Source: Actinomycetales bacterium (GTDB lineage Bacteria > Actinomycetota > Actinomycetes > Actinomycetales > Actinomycetaceae). Taken from it: 10,420 nucleotides of DNA. Below the pieces are notes generated by a model. The model was given only the letters and a program-made list of their open reading frames with translations, made no database searches and was not told the DNA's origin. Position numbers and translations under genes: made by a program. Positions 1-7,409 of the stretch are shown here, piece by piece (position 1 is the stretch's first letter; the number at the start of each line of letters is the position of its first letter). The stretch lies in contig JAAZBW010000024.1 in the NCBI GenBank assembly GCA_012513625.1, forward strand, positions 1 through 10,420, read 5' to 3'.

Positions 1-2702
1 ACCTCGGGATCGAGCCGGGTGGCCACGCCTCCCACGTGGGGAAGGCCCTCGAGGGGAAGCAGGGAGGATCCGAGCAGGTCCAGTGCGTAGACGCCCAACT
101 CGTCGGGCCCGTGGGTGAGGGCGGCCGAGACGGCGATGGTTTGTAGCAGCGTGGTCTTCCCGGACTGCGGTCCGCCCACCACCACGTGGTTACCGCCTGC
201 AGCGGTGAGGTCGAGCTCCCAGCGGCGCTGGTCCTGCCGGCCAGGATCGTCGAGGATGCCGATCGGGAGGCGCAGGGGCTCGCCGGCCGTGATGCGGAGT
301 CCGGCGGGAGTGGCGTGGGGCGGCCCGTCGATCTGGGAGAGAGTCAACACGTCCGGCAGGGGCGGGAGCCAGATGGGTGCGACCGCCCGGGGGCGGAGTT
401 GCAGCTGATCGAGGATCGTGGACATCACGGTCGGTGCGGTGGTGGTCTGCCGGCCCGGCCGTGCGGCCGCGGACTGCCCCTCTTCCGGGCGCTGTGAGGG
501 GTACCGCACGCGGTACAGGGACGAGGTGCCGATCCTGGGGCGCCACTCCTCCACGGCCGCCGCCTCCGCCTCGGGGGCAGGCAGTTCGCCGGAGACGTAG
601 CCTGCCCGGAAGCGAGAGTAGACCGTGGTGTCCACCTTGAGGTAGCCGTAGCCGGGTAGTGGCGGCAGGTGGAACGCGTCCGGGGTCTCGAGCACCGATC
701 GGCTCTCACCCTCGGAGAGGGTGCGCAGGCCGAGGCGGTAGGAGAGGTACGTCTCGAGTCCCTGGAGCCGCCCGCCCTCGATCCGCTGCGAACTCAGGAG
801 CAGGTGCACGCCGATCGAGCGGCCGATGCGCCCGATCTGTAGGAACAGGTCGATGAAGTCCGGACGTGCCGTCAGCAGTTCGCCGAACTCGTCGATGATC
901 ACCATGAGGTGGGGAAGCGGCTCCATCGCGCCGCCCTCCGCGAGCACCTCCTCCCGCCTCAGCCGGTAGCGCGTGATGTCGTTGATGTTGCCGGCGGCCC
1001 GCAGCGCCTCCTGGCGCCGGAGGATCTCGCCCTCGAGGGAGGTGTAGACGCGGTCCACCAGGGTGGCGTCGTCAGAGAGGTTCGTGATGAGTCCCGAGAC
1101 CTGGGGGGCGTTGACGAACGGCGCGAACGTGGCGCCGCCCTTGTAGTCCACCAGCACCATGGCGAGGTCCTCCTGCCCGTGGGTGGCCAGCAGGCCGAGC
1201 ACGAGGCTGCGCAGCAGTTCCGACTTCCCGGAACCGGTGGCCCCCACGCAGAGCCCGTGGGGACCCATGCCAAACTGGGCGGACTCCTTCAGGTCGAGGA
1301 CCACCTGGCCCCCGCCGTCGTCCACGCCGATCGGGACCCGCAGGAAGGTGCTCTCCGTGTGCCGGGACCAGAGCCTGTCGAAGTCCACGCTCCGTATGTC
1401 CGGGATGCCCATCATCTCCGTGAACGCGGCCACTGCCCTCGTCTCGGAGTGTTCGAGGGACTCTTCGGAGAGTCGCAGGGGCGAGAGTTCGCGGGCGAGC
1501 GTCTCGGCCTCCTCCACGGTGAACGGGTCGAGGGAGAACTCGATGCGGTCCGGGAGCCCCTCGTCGCTCGTGTAGTGCTCGTGGATCCAGGTTTCAGGGC
1601 CGGACTGCGTGAAGCGGATACGGATGGATTCCGGCTCCCGCAGCCGGTTTGCCACGAGGTGCAGTACGGTGACCCCGAGGTCGGCGAGTGAGAAGCGCGG
1701 GTCCGGGCTCTCGATGAATCCGGGGGCGCCGTCGCGGGCGTCGACCACGAGGAGCAGCCGTGCGAATGCCCGGGCGGCCGTACCGGCGTTGCCCGAGCGG
1801 GCCACCTCGGCCGCCCGCGACGTGCGCGATTCGAGCTCCCGGTGGACGAGCGCCTGCAGTGCCTCGAGGGTGGGGGCGATCCGGAGGGCGCCCTCCGCCC
1901 GCGCCCCTCGCGAGGCGTGGGGCAGCCACTGCGCCCACTCCCACTCGGCGGCCCGGGCCTCCGGCGCGACGAGCCCCACCTGGAGGTCCTCCGGGGAATT
2001 GAGGGCCGTGGCCCCGGCGAGCACCGCCCGGGCGAGCCTCCCGCCGTCGGGCCCGACGACGGACACGTGACCCACGCGGTCGAGCGAGACGGCCACGGGC
2101 ACGTCGGCCGCAACGGAGAAGCGGCGGGCCACGAGCCGGGCCTCGGCCATCATGAACTCGTCCTCGATCTTGGAGGGGTCCTCGGTTGCCCGGACCTCAA
2201 TCCGGCGGATCGGCCGGGCGCCGGCTCCCACCCGCACGGTGAGGAAGTCCGTGTTGCCGCGGCGCCGCTCCCACAGGCGGGCGTCATCGTGGATGAGGCC
2301 CGTGAGGTGAGGGGGCGGCGGGTAGGTGCCGCCAGCCGAGGTGCGGAACTCGTCCTCGCTCATGCGGAGCTGGCGGCGCGTCTTCTCCAGGTAGTCGAGG
2401 TAGCGGGAGCGCTGCGCCCTGCGCTGCCTCTCGGCCTTCCCGCGGTTGGAGACGAACATGATGACGGCACCCACCACCATCACGATCATGAGGATGGCTC
2501 CGAAGGCCGCGAAGACGGAACCGCGCATCGTCATCATGAGGGTCATCGCGCCGGCGGAACCCACGAGCGGGATCAGGGCGATGGCGTTGCCCCCGCCCTG
2601 TTCGGCGTCCGGCAGCGCGGCCGGCTCCTGGAGCAGGGTGTCCTCCGGGAACGTGAGGGCCGGGGTGATACGCGCGGGGCGGTGGACGAGTCGGACACTC
2701 AC
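1..2702 (-). CDS. eccC: EccC, type VII secretion FtsK/SpoIIIE ATPase (partial, C-terminus missing)
   Basis: Motor ATPase of the type VII (ESX) secretion system, an inner-membrane protein that recognises WXG100-type substrates and powers export. The start is GTG at 2702..2700, overlapping the stop of the MinD-like gene by GTGA. About 900 residues are visible; family members are usually around 1300, so the last part lies left of the window. Two membrane segments lie at about residues 40-57 and 62-84, followed by a basic stretch. The first ATPase domain has P-loop GATGSGKS at 487-494, the LVDYKGGATF motif about 30 residues later, and Walker B IIDEFGELL from about 602. The ESX-type segment SQRIEGGRLQGLETYLSYR follows. 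A second ATPase domain begins with GGPQSGKTT at 843-851, just before the window edge. Both visible P-loops keep their lysine. It is a single fused polypeptide at least through domain 2, unlike the split EccCa/EccCb of ESX-1. Identification is firm from the motifs; the third domain cannot be judged. Confidence 0.95.
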   Translation of the reverse strand, partial: MSVRLVHRPARITPALTFPEDTLLQEPAALPDAEQGGGNAIALIPLVGSAGAMTLMMTMRGSVFAAFGAILMIVMVVGAVIMFVSNRGKAERQRRAQRSRYLDYLEKTRRQLRMSEDEFRTSAGGTYPPPPHLTGLIHDDARLWERRRGNTDFLTVRVGAGARPIRRIEVRATEDPSKIEDEFMMAEARLVARRFSVAADVPVAVSLDRVGHVSVVGPDGGRLARAVLAGATALNSPEDLQVGLVAPEARAAEWEWAQWLPHASRGARAEGALRIAPTLEALQALVHRELESRTSRAAEVARSGNAGTAARAFARLLLVVDARDGAPGFIESPDPRFSLADLGVTVLHLVANRLREPESIRIRFTQSGPETWIHEHYTSDEGLPDRIEFSLDPFTVEEAETLARELSPLRLSEESLEHSETRAVAAFTEMMGIPDIRSVDFDRLWSRHTESTFLRVPIGVDDGGGQVVLDLKESAQFGMGPHGLCVGATGSGKSELLRSLVLGLLATHGQEDLAMVLVDYKGGATFAPFVNAPQVSGLITNLSDDATLVDRVYTSLEGEILRRQEALRAAGNINDITRYRLRREEVLAEGGAMEPLPHLMVIIDEFGELLTARPDFIDLFLQIGRIGRSIGVHLLLSSQRIEGGRLQGLETYLSYRLGLRTLSEGESRSVLETPDAFHLPPLPGYGYLKVDTTVYSRFRAGYVSGELPAPEAEAAAVEEWRPRIGTSSLYRVRYPSQRPEEGQSAAARPGRQTTTAPTVMSTILDQLQLRPRAVAPIWLPPLPDVLTLSQIDGPPHATPAGLRITAGEPLRLPIGILDDPGRQDQRRWELDLTAAGGNHVVVGGPQSGKTTLLQTIAVSAALTHGPDELGVYALDLLGSSLLPLEGLPHVGGVATRLDPE

Positions 2703-3751
2703 CGGAGACCTCCTGCTGTCATCGAGGTGTCGATCGACTCCGCCATGAGCTGGGTGAAGGAGCGGAGGGTGCCCACGGCGAGGAAGTCCGGGCGTACCTG
2801 CCGGTTCGCGGCGAGGTGTGGGTCCCACGGGATGCCGACGCTTCTGATCCCCTGTTTCCGGACCACCCCCGCCTCCCAGGCGAGGTCGGCCCGGTTCGTC
2901 CGCACCGTCTGGGCGAGGCAGACCACCAGCCGATCGGGGGCCACCCGGCCAGTGGACATGAGGTTCGTGAAGGCCACCTCCACAGCATGCATTCCCTCCC
3001 GCGAGCTGTCACCCACGAGCAGGACCGCATCCGCGGAACCGACCAAGGAGAGTGCCGAACCGCTGGGGGCCGTCCCGCCGTCCACCACGGTGGCGCCGAA
3101 GTACTGCGGGAACAGGCGGGCGAGGCGTGCGACCGCGAGGCCCCGGGCCTCCTGCTGGTGCGCCACCGCCCACGCGTTCGGGGCGATCTGGTCCATGAGG
3201 GCCGCCACCTCGTCCGCGTTCTCGGCGCGTCCCGCCTCGATCTCGGCGAGCACCTGCTCGGCCGCACGGCGCGGCGGGCACGCGGTCCTGCCCGCCACCG
3301 GAGTGGGGTCCGTGGCGATGGCGAGGAGTGCGAGGCGTTCCCGGCGCACCCGTGAGAGCAGCAGGGTGAGCGCGGTGGCGGTGGTGGTCACGCCCGCGCG
3401 GGGATGGGCGCCGAGGAGCACGATCCGGCGGCCCGTGGTGAGGGGGCGCTGTGCCCGGGAGGTGGAGTCCACGATGGGGCCCACCACAGTGTCCGCGCGG
3501 AACATGCCGGAGAGCGCTTCCCCGAGCACACGCAGCGGCCGGGGTCCGGGCGGCTCGGCCGGTAGGAGCGGCGCGGGCCGGCCGGAGGGCACGGGGGCGG
3601 ACGCTCCCGCAGCGGAGCCGGTGGCGCGGTGGCGGAGCGCCTCGATCGCGGTGAGGGGCGCGCCCGGCCCGGTTCCGACCTCCGGGTTCCAGACCGGTGA
3701 CTCGGGCGCGCTCGCTCGTGAACCTGGCGGCGGGGACGGGGAGTGGGCCAT
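2699..3751 (-). CDS. MinD/EspI-like P-loop protein with degenerate Walker A, T7SS-associated
   Basis: A 350-residue protein. The first ~105 residues are rich in Pro, Ala and Gly and look disordered; the rest has a MinD/ParA-like fold. The strand-P-loop region reads VLLGAHPRAGVTTT at 111-124. Aligned to the family motif KGGxGKTT, both the signature lysine (here His) and the P-loop lysine (here Val) are missing, while the TT pair remains. A Walker B-like FGATVVDGG lies at 218-226, and a late IPWDPHLA at 307-314 resembles the equivalent motif in actinobacterial relatives. Proline-rich N-terminus, MinD-like C-terminus and a place beside eccD recall EspI of mycobacterial ESX-1 (espI neighbours eccD1). 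The ATG lies 1 base after the eccD stop with no clear Shine-Dalgarno, so translation probably depends on coupling to eccD. It likely regulates or supports secretion; ATP binding is doubtful. Family assignment is fairly sure, function is inference. Confidence 0.85.
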   Translation of the reverse strand: MAHSPSPPPGSRASAPESPVWNPEVGTGPGAPLTAIEALRHRATGSAAGASAPVPSGRPAPLLPAEPPGPRPLRVLGEALSGMFRADTVVGPIVDSTSRAQRPLTTGRRIVLLGAHPRAGVTTTATALTLLLSRVRRERLALLAIATDPTPVAGRTACPPRRAAEQVLAEIEAGRAENADEVAALMDQIAPNAWAVAHQQEARGLAVARLARLFPQYFGATVVDGGTAPSGSALSLVGSADAVLLVGDSSREGMHAVEVAFTNLMSTGRVAPDRLVVCLAQTVRTNRADLAWEAGVVRKQGIRSVGIPWDPHLAANRQVRPDFLAVGTLRSFTQLMAESIDTSMTAGGLR

Positions 3752-3752
3752 G

Positions 3753-5048
3753 TCAGCCGAGGAGTCCGAGGAGCAGCGAGTAGGTCCCGAACATCCCCAC
3801 CGCGAGTGGGATCGTCACCACCAGCGCGAGCGTCTCGATGGTGTTCCCGAACTGGCGGAGTTGCGCCTCGATGTGCTCGGGGACCCGGGCGTGCGCCGCC
3901 ACCAGCAGGGCCACCGCGAGCGTGAGGAGGGCGGCGAGCGAAACCCAGTGAACGCCGTCGGGAAGGGGGGTGAGCCCACTTCCGAGCGCGGCGAGGGCCG
4001 CGAGCGGTACAGCCCACAGCGCGAGCTTTTCCGGGGCGAGCGGGAACGGGCGCTGCCGGAGCGCAGCGCCCACGGTGAGGGCGGCGGCGAGACCGAGGGC
4101 CCACGCGTTGACGGCAGGGTCGAGCAGCATCTGGGCCACACACACCGCGGTGGTGAGGCCGAGCACGGTGACGGCACCCGCGAGTACGTCGTGGGCACGG
4201 ACCACGAGCTGCTCCGCCGTGGCGCGCGCGATCTCGGTGGCGGTGCGCTGGGCGGAGAAGACGCCCGAGGCTCCGAGCGCGATCTGCGGCATGATGCCGA
4301 CGACCAGGAGGCAGGCCGTGCCGAGGATCCCTCCAGCGAGGAAGGCGGAGTTCGAGACGGCGAGGAGCGCGAACCAGGCGCCCGCCACCACGATCAGGGA
4401 GGCGAGGGCGGCTATCCACCGAGTGGGCCGCGCCGAGGTGCCGATGGCAGCGAGGAGGCCGATGACGAGGGGCCACAGCCAGGGGAGGGGGATGCCCTCC
4501 GCCACGAATGTGCTGACGAGGCCGAGCGCCACGCCACAGCCGGCGAGGACGCGGCCCGCCGGCCGGGAGCCCAGCCACGCGAACACCGAGCCGAGGAGGA
4601 CGAGCCCGAGGGCTGCACCCACCACCGCCCAGCCGTAGCCGAGCTGGGAGACCTGGAAGAACGGCAGGAGCGCGAGCGCGAACGCGAGGCCCGCCACGAG
4701 GGAGAGGCCCTGCCTCCGCACGGGTCCACTCCAGCGGCCGGCCACCGGGGTGGCCTCCGCCGCTTCCGAGATGTCGAACACCGTGGGGGAGGGCGGGGTG
4801 GTCTCGAGGCGTGTGAGCTGCAGGATGGTCCCGTCCGTGACGCCCTCCTGCGCGAGGCTCGAGGAGGGGCGGAGCGGGCCGCCGGTGAGGCGGGTGAGGG
4901 CGTGGTTCTGGCGGATGTCCTCACCGAGCACCTGTGCCAACTGGGGCATCACCAGGTCCAGGGGCGCGTGGGAGGGGATCACCACGTCTGCGTTCCTGCC
5001 GGTTCCCAGCACCGAGATCCGCGTGAACCTGCTCTCGTTCTCGCTCAC
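3753..5048 (-). CDS. eccD: EccD, type VII secretion integral membrane protein
   Basis: Core membrane-channel subunit of the type VII secretion complex, 431 residues, near the lower end of family length. Residues 8-83 form a ubiquitin-like (YukD-type) cytosolic domain, with LGTGRNADVVIPSHAPLDLV near its start, and a linker runs to about 110. About eleven hydrophobic segments follow, at roughly 113-133, 138-158, 166-183, 190-204, 209-230, 235-256, 287-307, 314-329, 342-358, 367-385 and 403-429. A soluble loop at 257-286 follows the conserved-looking GIMPQIALGASG. The start chosen is GTG at 5048..5046, preceded by a purine-rich GGAGGAGA site; it overlaps the stop of the upstream small membrane gene by GTGA. 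The frame stays open upstream to 5264, but that part runs inside the small membrane gene and does not look like YukD. The next gene follows after 1 base. Identification is firm from domain order and neighbours. Confidence 0.93.
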   Translation of the reverse strand: MSENESRFTRISVLGTGRNADVVIPSHAPLDLVMPQLAQVLGEDIRQNHALTRLTGGPLRPSSSLAQEGVTDGTILQLTRLETTPPSPTVFDISEAAEATPVAGRWSGPVRRQGLSLVAGLAFALALLPFFQVSQLGYGWAVVGAALGLVLLGSVFAWLGSRPAGRVLAGCGVALGLVSTFVAEGIPLPWLWPLVIGLLAAIGTSARPTRWIAALASLIVVAGAWFALLAVSNSAFLAGGILGTACLLVVGIMPQIALGASGVFSAQRTATEIARATAEQLVVRAHDVLAGAVTVLGLTTAVCVAQMLLDPAVNAWALGLAAALTVGAALRQRPFPLAPEKLALWAVPLAALAALGSGLTPLPDGVHWVSLAALLTLAVALLVAAHARVPEHIEAQLRQFGNTIETLALVVTIPLAVGMFGTYSLLLGLLG

Positions 5049-5443
5049 GCGTTCTCCTCCAGGGGCGGCAGCATGCCGGGGTTGGTCAGCCCGTCGGCGG
5101 GTGCGGGTGCCAGCGTCGTTGCAGCCGATCCCTGAGGCGGGGACCACCCCTCGACGCCCGGTCCCGGGTTGGCGGGAGGGCCCGCCTCCGGGGGGCTCGT
5201 CACTGCGGGCTGCTGGTACGTGACGCGGCTCGCCTGCCACTCGCGCAGCTTCTCCATCACCCACCCGCCGATCACGCAGCCGGCGGCGATGAGGGCGGCC
5301 AGCGAGAGGCTCACGATGAACGTGCCGGTCCTACGCTGGTAGCGGCGCTTCAGGCGGTCCTCCCCGAACAGGAGCGCTCCCTCAACCCGGGTCTGGCCGA
5401 GGCGGACGGAGTCGATGAGCTGCGCATCGTAGTTGTAGCTCAT
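5045..5443 (-). CDS. Small single-pass membrane protein, first gene of the T7SS operon, function unknown
   Basis: A 132-residue protein not recognised as any named type VII subunit. The N-terminal ~40 residues are hydrophilic and basic towards the membrane, with RLKRRYQRR at 30-38. One membrane segment lies at about 42-64. After LREWQASRV comes a tail of about 60 residues rich in Pro, Gly and Ala with no obvious fold. By the positive-inside rule the N-terminus should be cytosolic and the Pro-rich tail outside; this is inference. The start is ATG at 5443..5441 with a strong GTAGGAGGA site 7 bases upstream, and the gene ends in a GTGA overlap with eccD. Coupling to eccD argues that it is real and works in the secretion complex. 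EccB and EccE also carry membrane anchors but are several times longer, and there is no EccB-like periplasmic domain here, so it is more likely a lineage-specific accessory subunit than a shortened EccB. Confidence 0.85.
   Translation of the reverse strand: MSYNYDAQLIDSVRLGQTRVEGALLFGEDRLKRRYQRRTGTFIVSLSLAALIAAGCVIGGWVMEKLREWQASRVTYQQPAVTSPPEAGPPANPGPGVEGWSPPQGSAATTLAPAPADGLTNPGMLPPLEENA
5053..5060 (-). promoter_or_regulatory. Ribosome binding site of eccD
   Basis: The minus strand reads GGAGGAGA here, ending 4 bases before the GTG at 5048..5046. It lies inside the last codons of the upstream small membrane gene. It favours this GTG over the longer upstream-open frame. Confidence 0.7.
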
Positions 5444-5450
5444 GGGCGCC

Positions 5451-5459
5451 TCCTCCTAC
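5451..5459 (-). promoter_or_regulatory. Ribosome binding site of the small T7SS membrane protein
   Basis: The minus strand reads GTAGGAGGA, a near-perfect Shine-Dalgarno, 7 bases before the ATG at 5443..5441. It fixes the start of the leftward operon. Confidence 0.8.
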
Positions 5460-5550
5460 GGTCCACCGAGACACTCAAGCAGGGTGGGGCCCCGCGTTGC
5501 AAGGATACGTGTGCCGGGCGACCAGCTGGCCGCCACCGCGGCGCCCGAAC

Positions 5551-5568
5551 GGACCACCGCCACGGCGC
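5551..5568 (+). repeat. Direct repeat, copy 1
   Basis: GGACCACCGCCACGGCGC recurs at 5599..5616 with one mismatch (C to T at the eighth base). The copies lie 48 bases apart, start to start, in the divergent control region upstream of the candidate arc promoter. Regulator binding is possible but unproven. Confidence 0.6.
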
Positions 5569-5598
5569 TCAGCGGGAGCCTCGACCGCGGCGCGCACA

Positions 5599-5616
5599 GG
5601 ACCACTGCCACGGCGC
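5599..5616 (+). repeat. Direct repeat, copy 2
   Basis: GGACCACTGCCACGGCGC, 17 of 18 bases identical to the copy at 5551..5568. It ends 29 bases before the candidate -35 of the arc promoter. Confidence 0.6.
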
Positions 5617-5645
5617 ACGGTTCACCACACTGTCGCGGACGGCAG

Positions 5646-5675
5646 GGTGACCGGCGGCGCCCCGTGGGGGACAAT
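5646..5675 (+). promoter_or_regulatory. Candidate promoter of the arc-dop-pup-pafA operon
   Basis: A -35-like GGTGAC (5646..5651) and a -10-like GACAAT (5670..5675) are separated by 18 bases. This would place transcription start near 5682, about 20 bases before the GTG of arc. Both boxes match the primary-sigma consensus only in part, so this is a suggestion. Confidence 0.35.
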
Positions 5676-5688
5676 GGGGGGCCGCCCG

Positions 5689-5699
5689 AAGGAAGGAAG
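5689..5699 (+). promoter_or_regulatory. Ribosome binding site of arc
   Basis: AAGGAAGGAAG lies 3 to 13 bases before the GTG at 5703 and supports that start. A second in-frame GTG at 5721 has its own AGAGGA 7 bases upstream, so a start six codons later cannot be excluded. Confidence 0.55.
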
Positions 5700-5702
5700 C
5701 CC

Positions 5703-7409
5703 GTGACAGAGGACCGTTCTGTGCCGAACCGCACCCCCGAGAGCCGGCCGGGCCGCGGCCAGGAGCTCGAGCAGCAGGTGATCTCGCTCGCCTCCAAGAA
5801 CGATCGCCTGGCGGAGGCCCTCACCTCGGCCCGGCAGCGGATCGTGGACCTCCAGGGCCAGCTCGACCAGGTGATGCGGGCCCCCGGCACGTACGGCACC
5901 TTCCTCTCCGCCTACCTGGAGGACCGGGAGGCGGATGTGATGCTGGCCGGCCGCAAGATGCGCCTCGCCGTGGCTGCCACGCTGCCACTCGGGGCCGTGC
6001 GGCCCGGCCAGGAGGTGCGGCTGAACGAGCAGCTGGCCGTGGTGGCAGCGGCCGGCTACGAGGCGGTGGGGGACGTGGCGGTGGTCCGCGAGATCCTCGA
6101 CGGCGACCGCGTCCTCGCTGCCATCCGTGCGGACGATGAGCGGGTTCTCCGGCTCGCCGGCCCGCTCCTCGGCACGCACCTCCGGCTGGGAGACGCCGTG
6201 GTGGCGGACCTACGCACCGGCTTTGCCACGGACCTCGTGCAGCGCAGCGAGATCGAGGACCTCATCCTCGAGGAGCAGCCGGACACGCAGTACGCGGACA
6301 TCGGCGGACTCGATCTCCAGATCGAGCAGATCCGGGACGCGATCGAGCTGCCGTTCACCCACCCGGAGCTCTACCGCGAGCACGGACTCCGCCCCCCGAA
6401 GGGGGTCCTCCTCTACGGGCCACCCGGAACCGGCAAGACCCTCATCGCCCGTGCGGTGGCGCACTCGCTCGCCCAGCTCGCGGGAGGCGAGAACGGCACC
6501 AGCTACTTCCTCAACATCAAGGGCCCCAAGCTGCTCAACAAGTTCGTGGGCGAGACAGAGCGGCAGATCCGCGTGATCTTCGCGCGTGCCCGCGAGCGTG
6601 CCTCCTCGGGCGTGCCCGTGATCGTCTTCTTCGATGAGATGGAGTCCCTCTTCCGGATCCGGGGCGCGGGAGTCTCCTCGGACGTGGAGACCACGATCGT
6701 GCCGCAGCTCCTCGCCGAGATCGACGGCGTGGAGACGCTCGACAACGTGGTGGTGATCGGTGCTTCCAACCGGGAGGACATGATCGATCCCGCGATCCTG
6801 CGCCCCGGCCGCCTCGACCTGAAGATCCGCATCGACCGCCCGGACGCGAGGGGCGCTGTGGAGATTTTCTCCAAGTACCTCACGGAGGACCTGCCGCTGC
6901 ATCCGGCGGAGGTGGGGGCCCACGGGGGTGACCGCGCCGCTGCCGTGCGCTCCATGATCGAGGCCGCAGTGGAGCGGCTCTACTCCACGGGGGACGCGAA
7001 CCGGTACCTCGAGCTCACCTACGCGGACGGCACCCGCGAGGTGCTCTTCGTGAAGGACTTCGTCTCCGGCGCCCTCATCGCGAACGTGGTGGACCGCGCC
7101 AAGAAGTCCGCCATCAAGGACCTCCTCGCCACCGGCGAGCGCGGCATCTCCCGCCGCCACGTGCTCGGGGCGCTCGAGCAGGAGTTGCGCGAGTCCGAGG
7201 ACCTGCGTTCCTCCACGGACCCGGACCAGTGGTCCCGCATCACCGGTCGGCGGGGTGGGCGCATCACGCACCTTCGCGTGCTGCGGTCCGACGACGACGC
7301 CCACGCCTCCGTCGTCGACTCGCCCTCTCCTCGCGTGGGTGGCTCGGAGTCCGCCGCGCGGGCGGCGCAGGGAATCGTGGATGTGGAGTTGCCGGAGGGA
7401 GTGCTGTGA
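5703..7409 (+). CDS. arc: ARC/Mpa, proteasome-type AAA+ ring ATPase
   Basis: Hexameric AAA+ unfoldase that recognises Pup-tagged proteins. The start is GTG at 5703 (alternative GTG 5721); 568 residues. Domains in order: N-terminal coiled coil at about 20-58, which in Mpa captures Pup; two OB folds at roughly 65-178; AAA+ domain at about 195-480. Seen in the AAA+ domain are Walker A GPPGTGKT at 239-246, pore-loop region NKFVGETE at 279-286, Walker B VIVFFDEME from 306, and the arginine-finger segment LRPGRLD at 366-372. In Mycobacterium tuberculosis, Mpa ends in Gln-Tyr-Leu, which inserts into the 20S proteasome. Here the end is DVELPEGVL, with no penultimate tyrosine. With no prcBA in the window this suggests an ARC acting without a proteasome, though an unlinked 20S core cannot be ruled out. 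The stop overlaps the dop start by GTGA. The family is certain; the mode of action is inference. Confidence 0.97.
   Translation: MTEDRSVPNRTPESRPGRGQELEQQVISLASKNDRLAEALTSARQRIVDLQGQLDQVMRAPGTYGTFLSAYLEDREADVMLAGRKMRLAVAATLPLGAVRPGQEVRLNEQLAVVAAAGYEAVGDVAVVREILDGDRVLAAIRADDERVLRLAGPLLGTHLRLGDAVVADLRTGFATDLVQRSEIEDLILEEQPDTQYADIGGLDLQIEQIRDAIELPFTHPELYREHGLRPPKGVLLYGPPGTGKTLIARAVAHSLAQLAGGENGTSYFLNIKGPKLLNKFVGETERQIRVIFARARERASSGVPVIVFFDEMESLFRIRGAGVSSDVETTIVPQLLAEIDGVETLDNVVVIGASNREDMIDPAILRPGRLDLKIRIDRPDARGAVEIFSKYLTEDLPLHPAEVGAHGGDRAAAVRSMIEAAVERLYSTGDANRYLELTYADGTREVLFVKDFVSGALIANVVDRAKKSAIKDLLATGERGISRRHVLGALEQELRESEDLRSSTDPDQWSRITGRRGGRITHLRVLRSDDDAHASVVDSPSPRVGGSESAARAAQGIVDVELPEGVL

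Larger units (their letters stand above)
5444..5702. promoter_or_regulatory. Divergent control region between the T7SS operon and the Pup operon
   Basis: These 259 bases separate the two divergent first genes and should hold both promoters. The plus strand has a candidate promoter for arc at 5646..5675 and an 18-base direct repeat at 5551 and 5599. For the leftward operon, the best -10 seen is TATCCT on the minus strand at 5507..5502, without a convincing -35 at 17-18 bases. A GGGGCCCC palindrome lies at 5486..5493 and a TTGCAA palindrome at 5497..5502. A frame runs open through the region into arc, but its peptide shows no resemblance to the ARC family, so the region is taken as non-coding. 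Confidence 0.6.

Noticed and set aside
909..1691. 260-codon open frame on the plus strand
   Set aside because: Antisense to eccC over its first P-loop region; no motifs of its own.
1842..5135. 1097-codon open frame on the plus strand
   Set aside because: It lies opposite eccC, the MinD-like gene and eccD, all of which have clear family motifs. Its peptide is a His/Glu/Arg/Gly-rich low-complexity string, typical of an antisense shadow in GC-rich DNA.
5049..5264. 72-codon N-terminal extension of eccD
   Set aside because: Lies wholly within the small membrane gene in another frame; EccD proteins begin just ahead of the ubiquitin-like domain, matching GTG 5048.
5442..5702. 87-codon N-terminal extension of arc from an ATG at 5442
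   Set aside because: It would overlap the start of the divergent small membrane gene, covers its ribosome site and the control region, and encodes Arg/Thr/Pro-rich peptide unlike any ARC N-terminus. GTG 5703 has a good ribosome site.
6210..7304. 364-codon open frame on the minus strand
   Set aside because: Antisense to the AAA+ domain of arc, whose Walker motifs are all on the plus strand.
7229..7405. 59-codon N-terminal extension of dop
   Set aside because: Arg-rich shadow of arc coding sequence; Dop homologues begin at the RRALGIETEYG segment.
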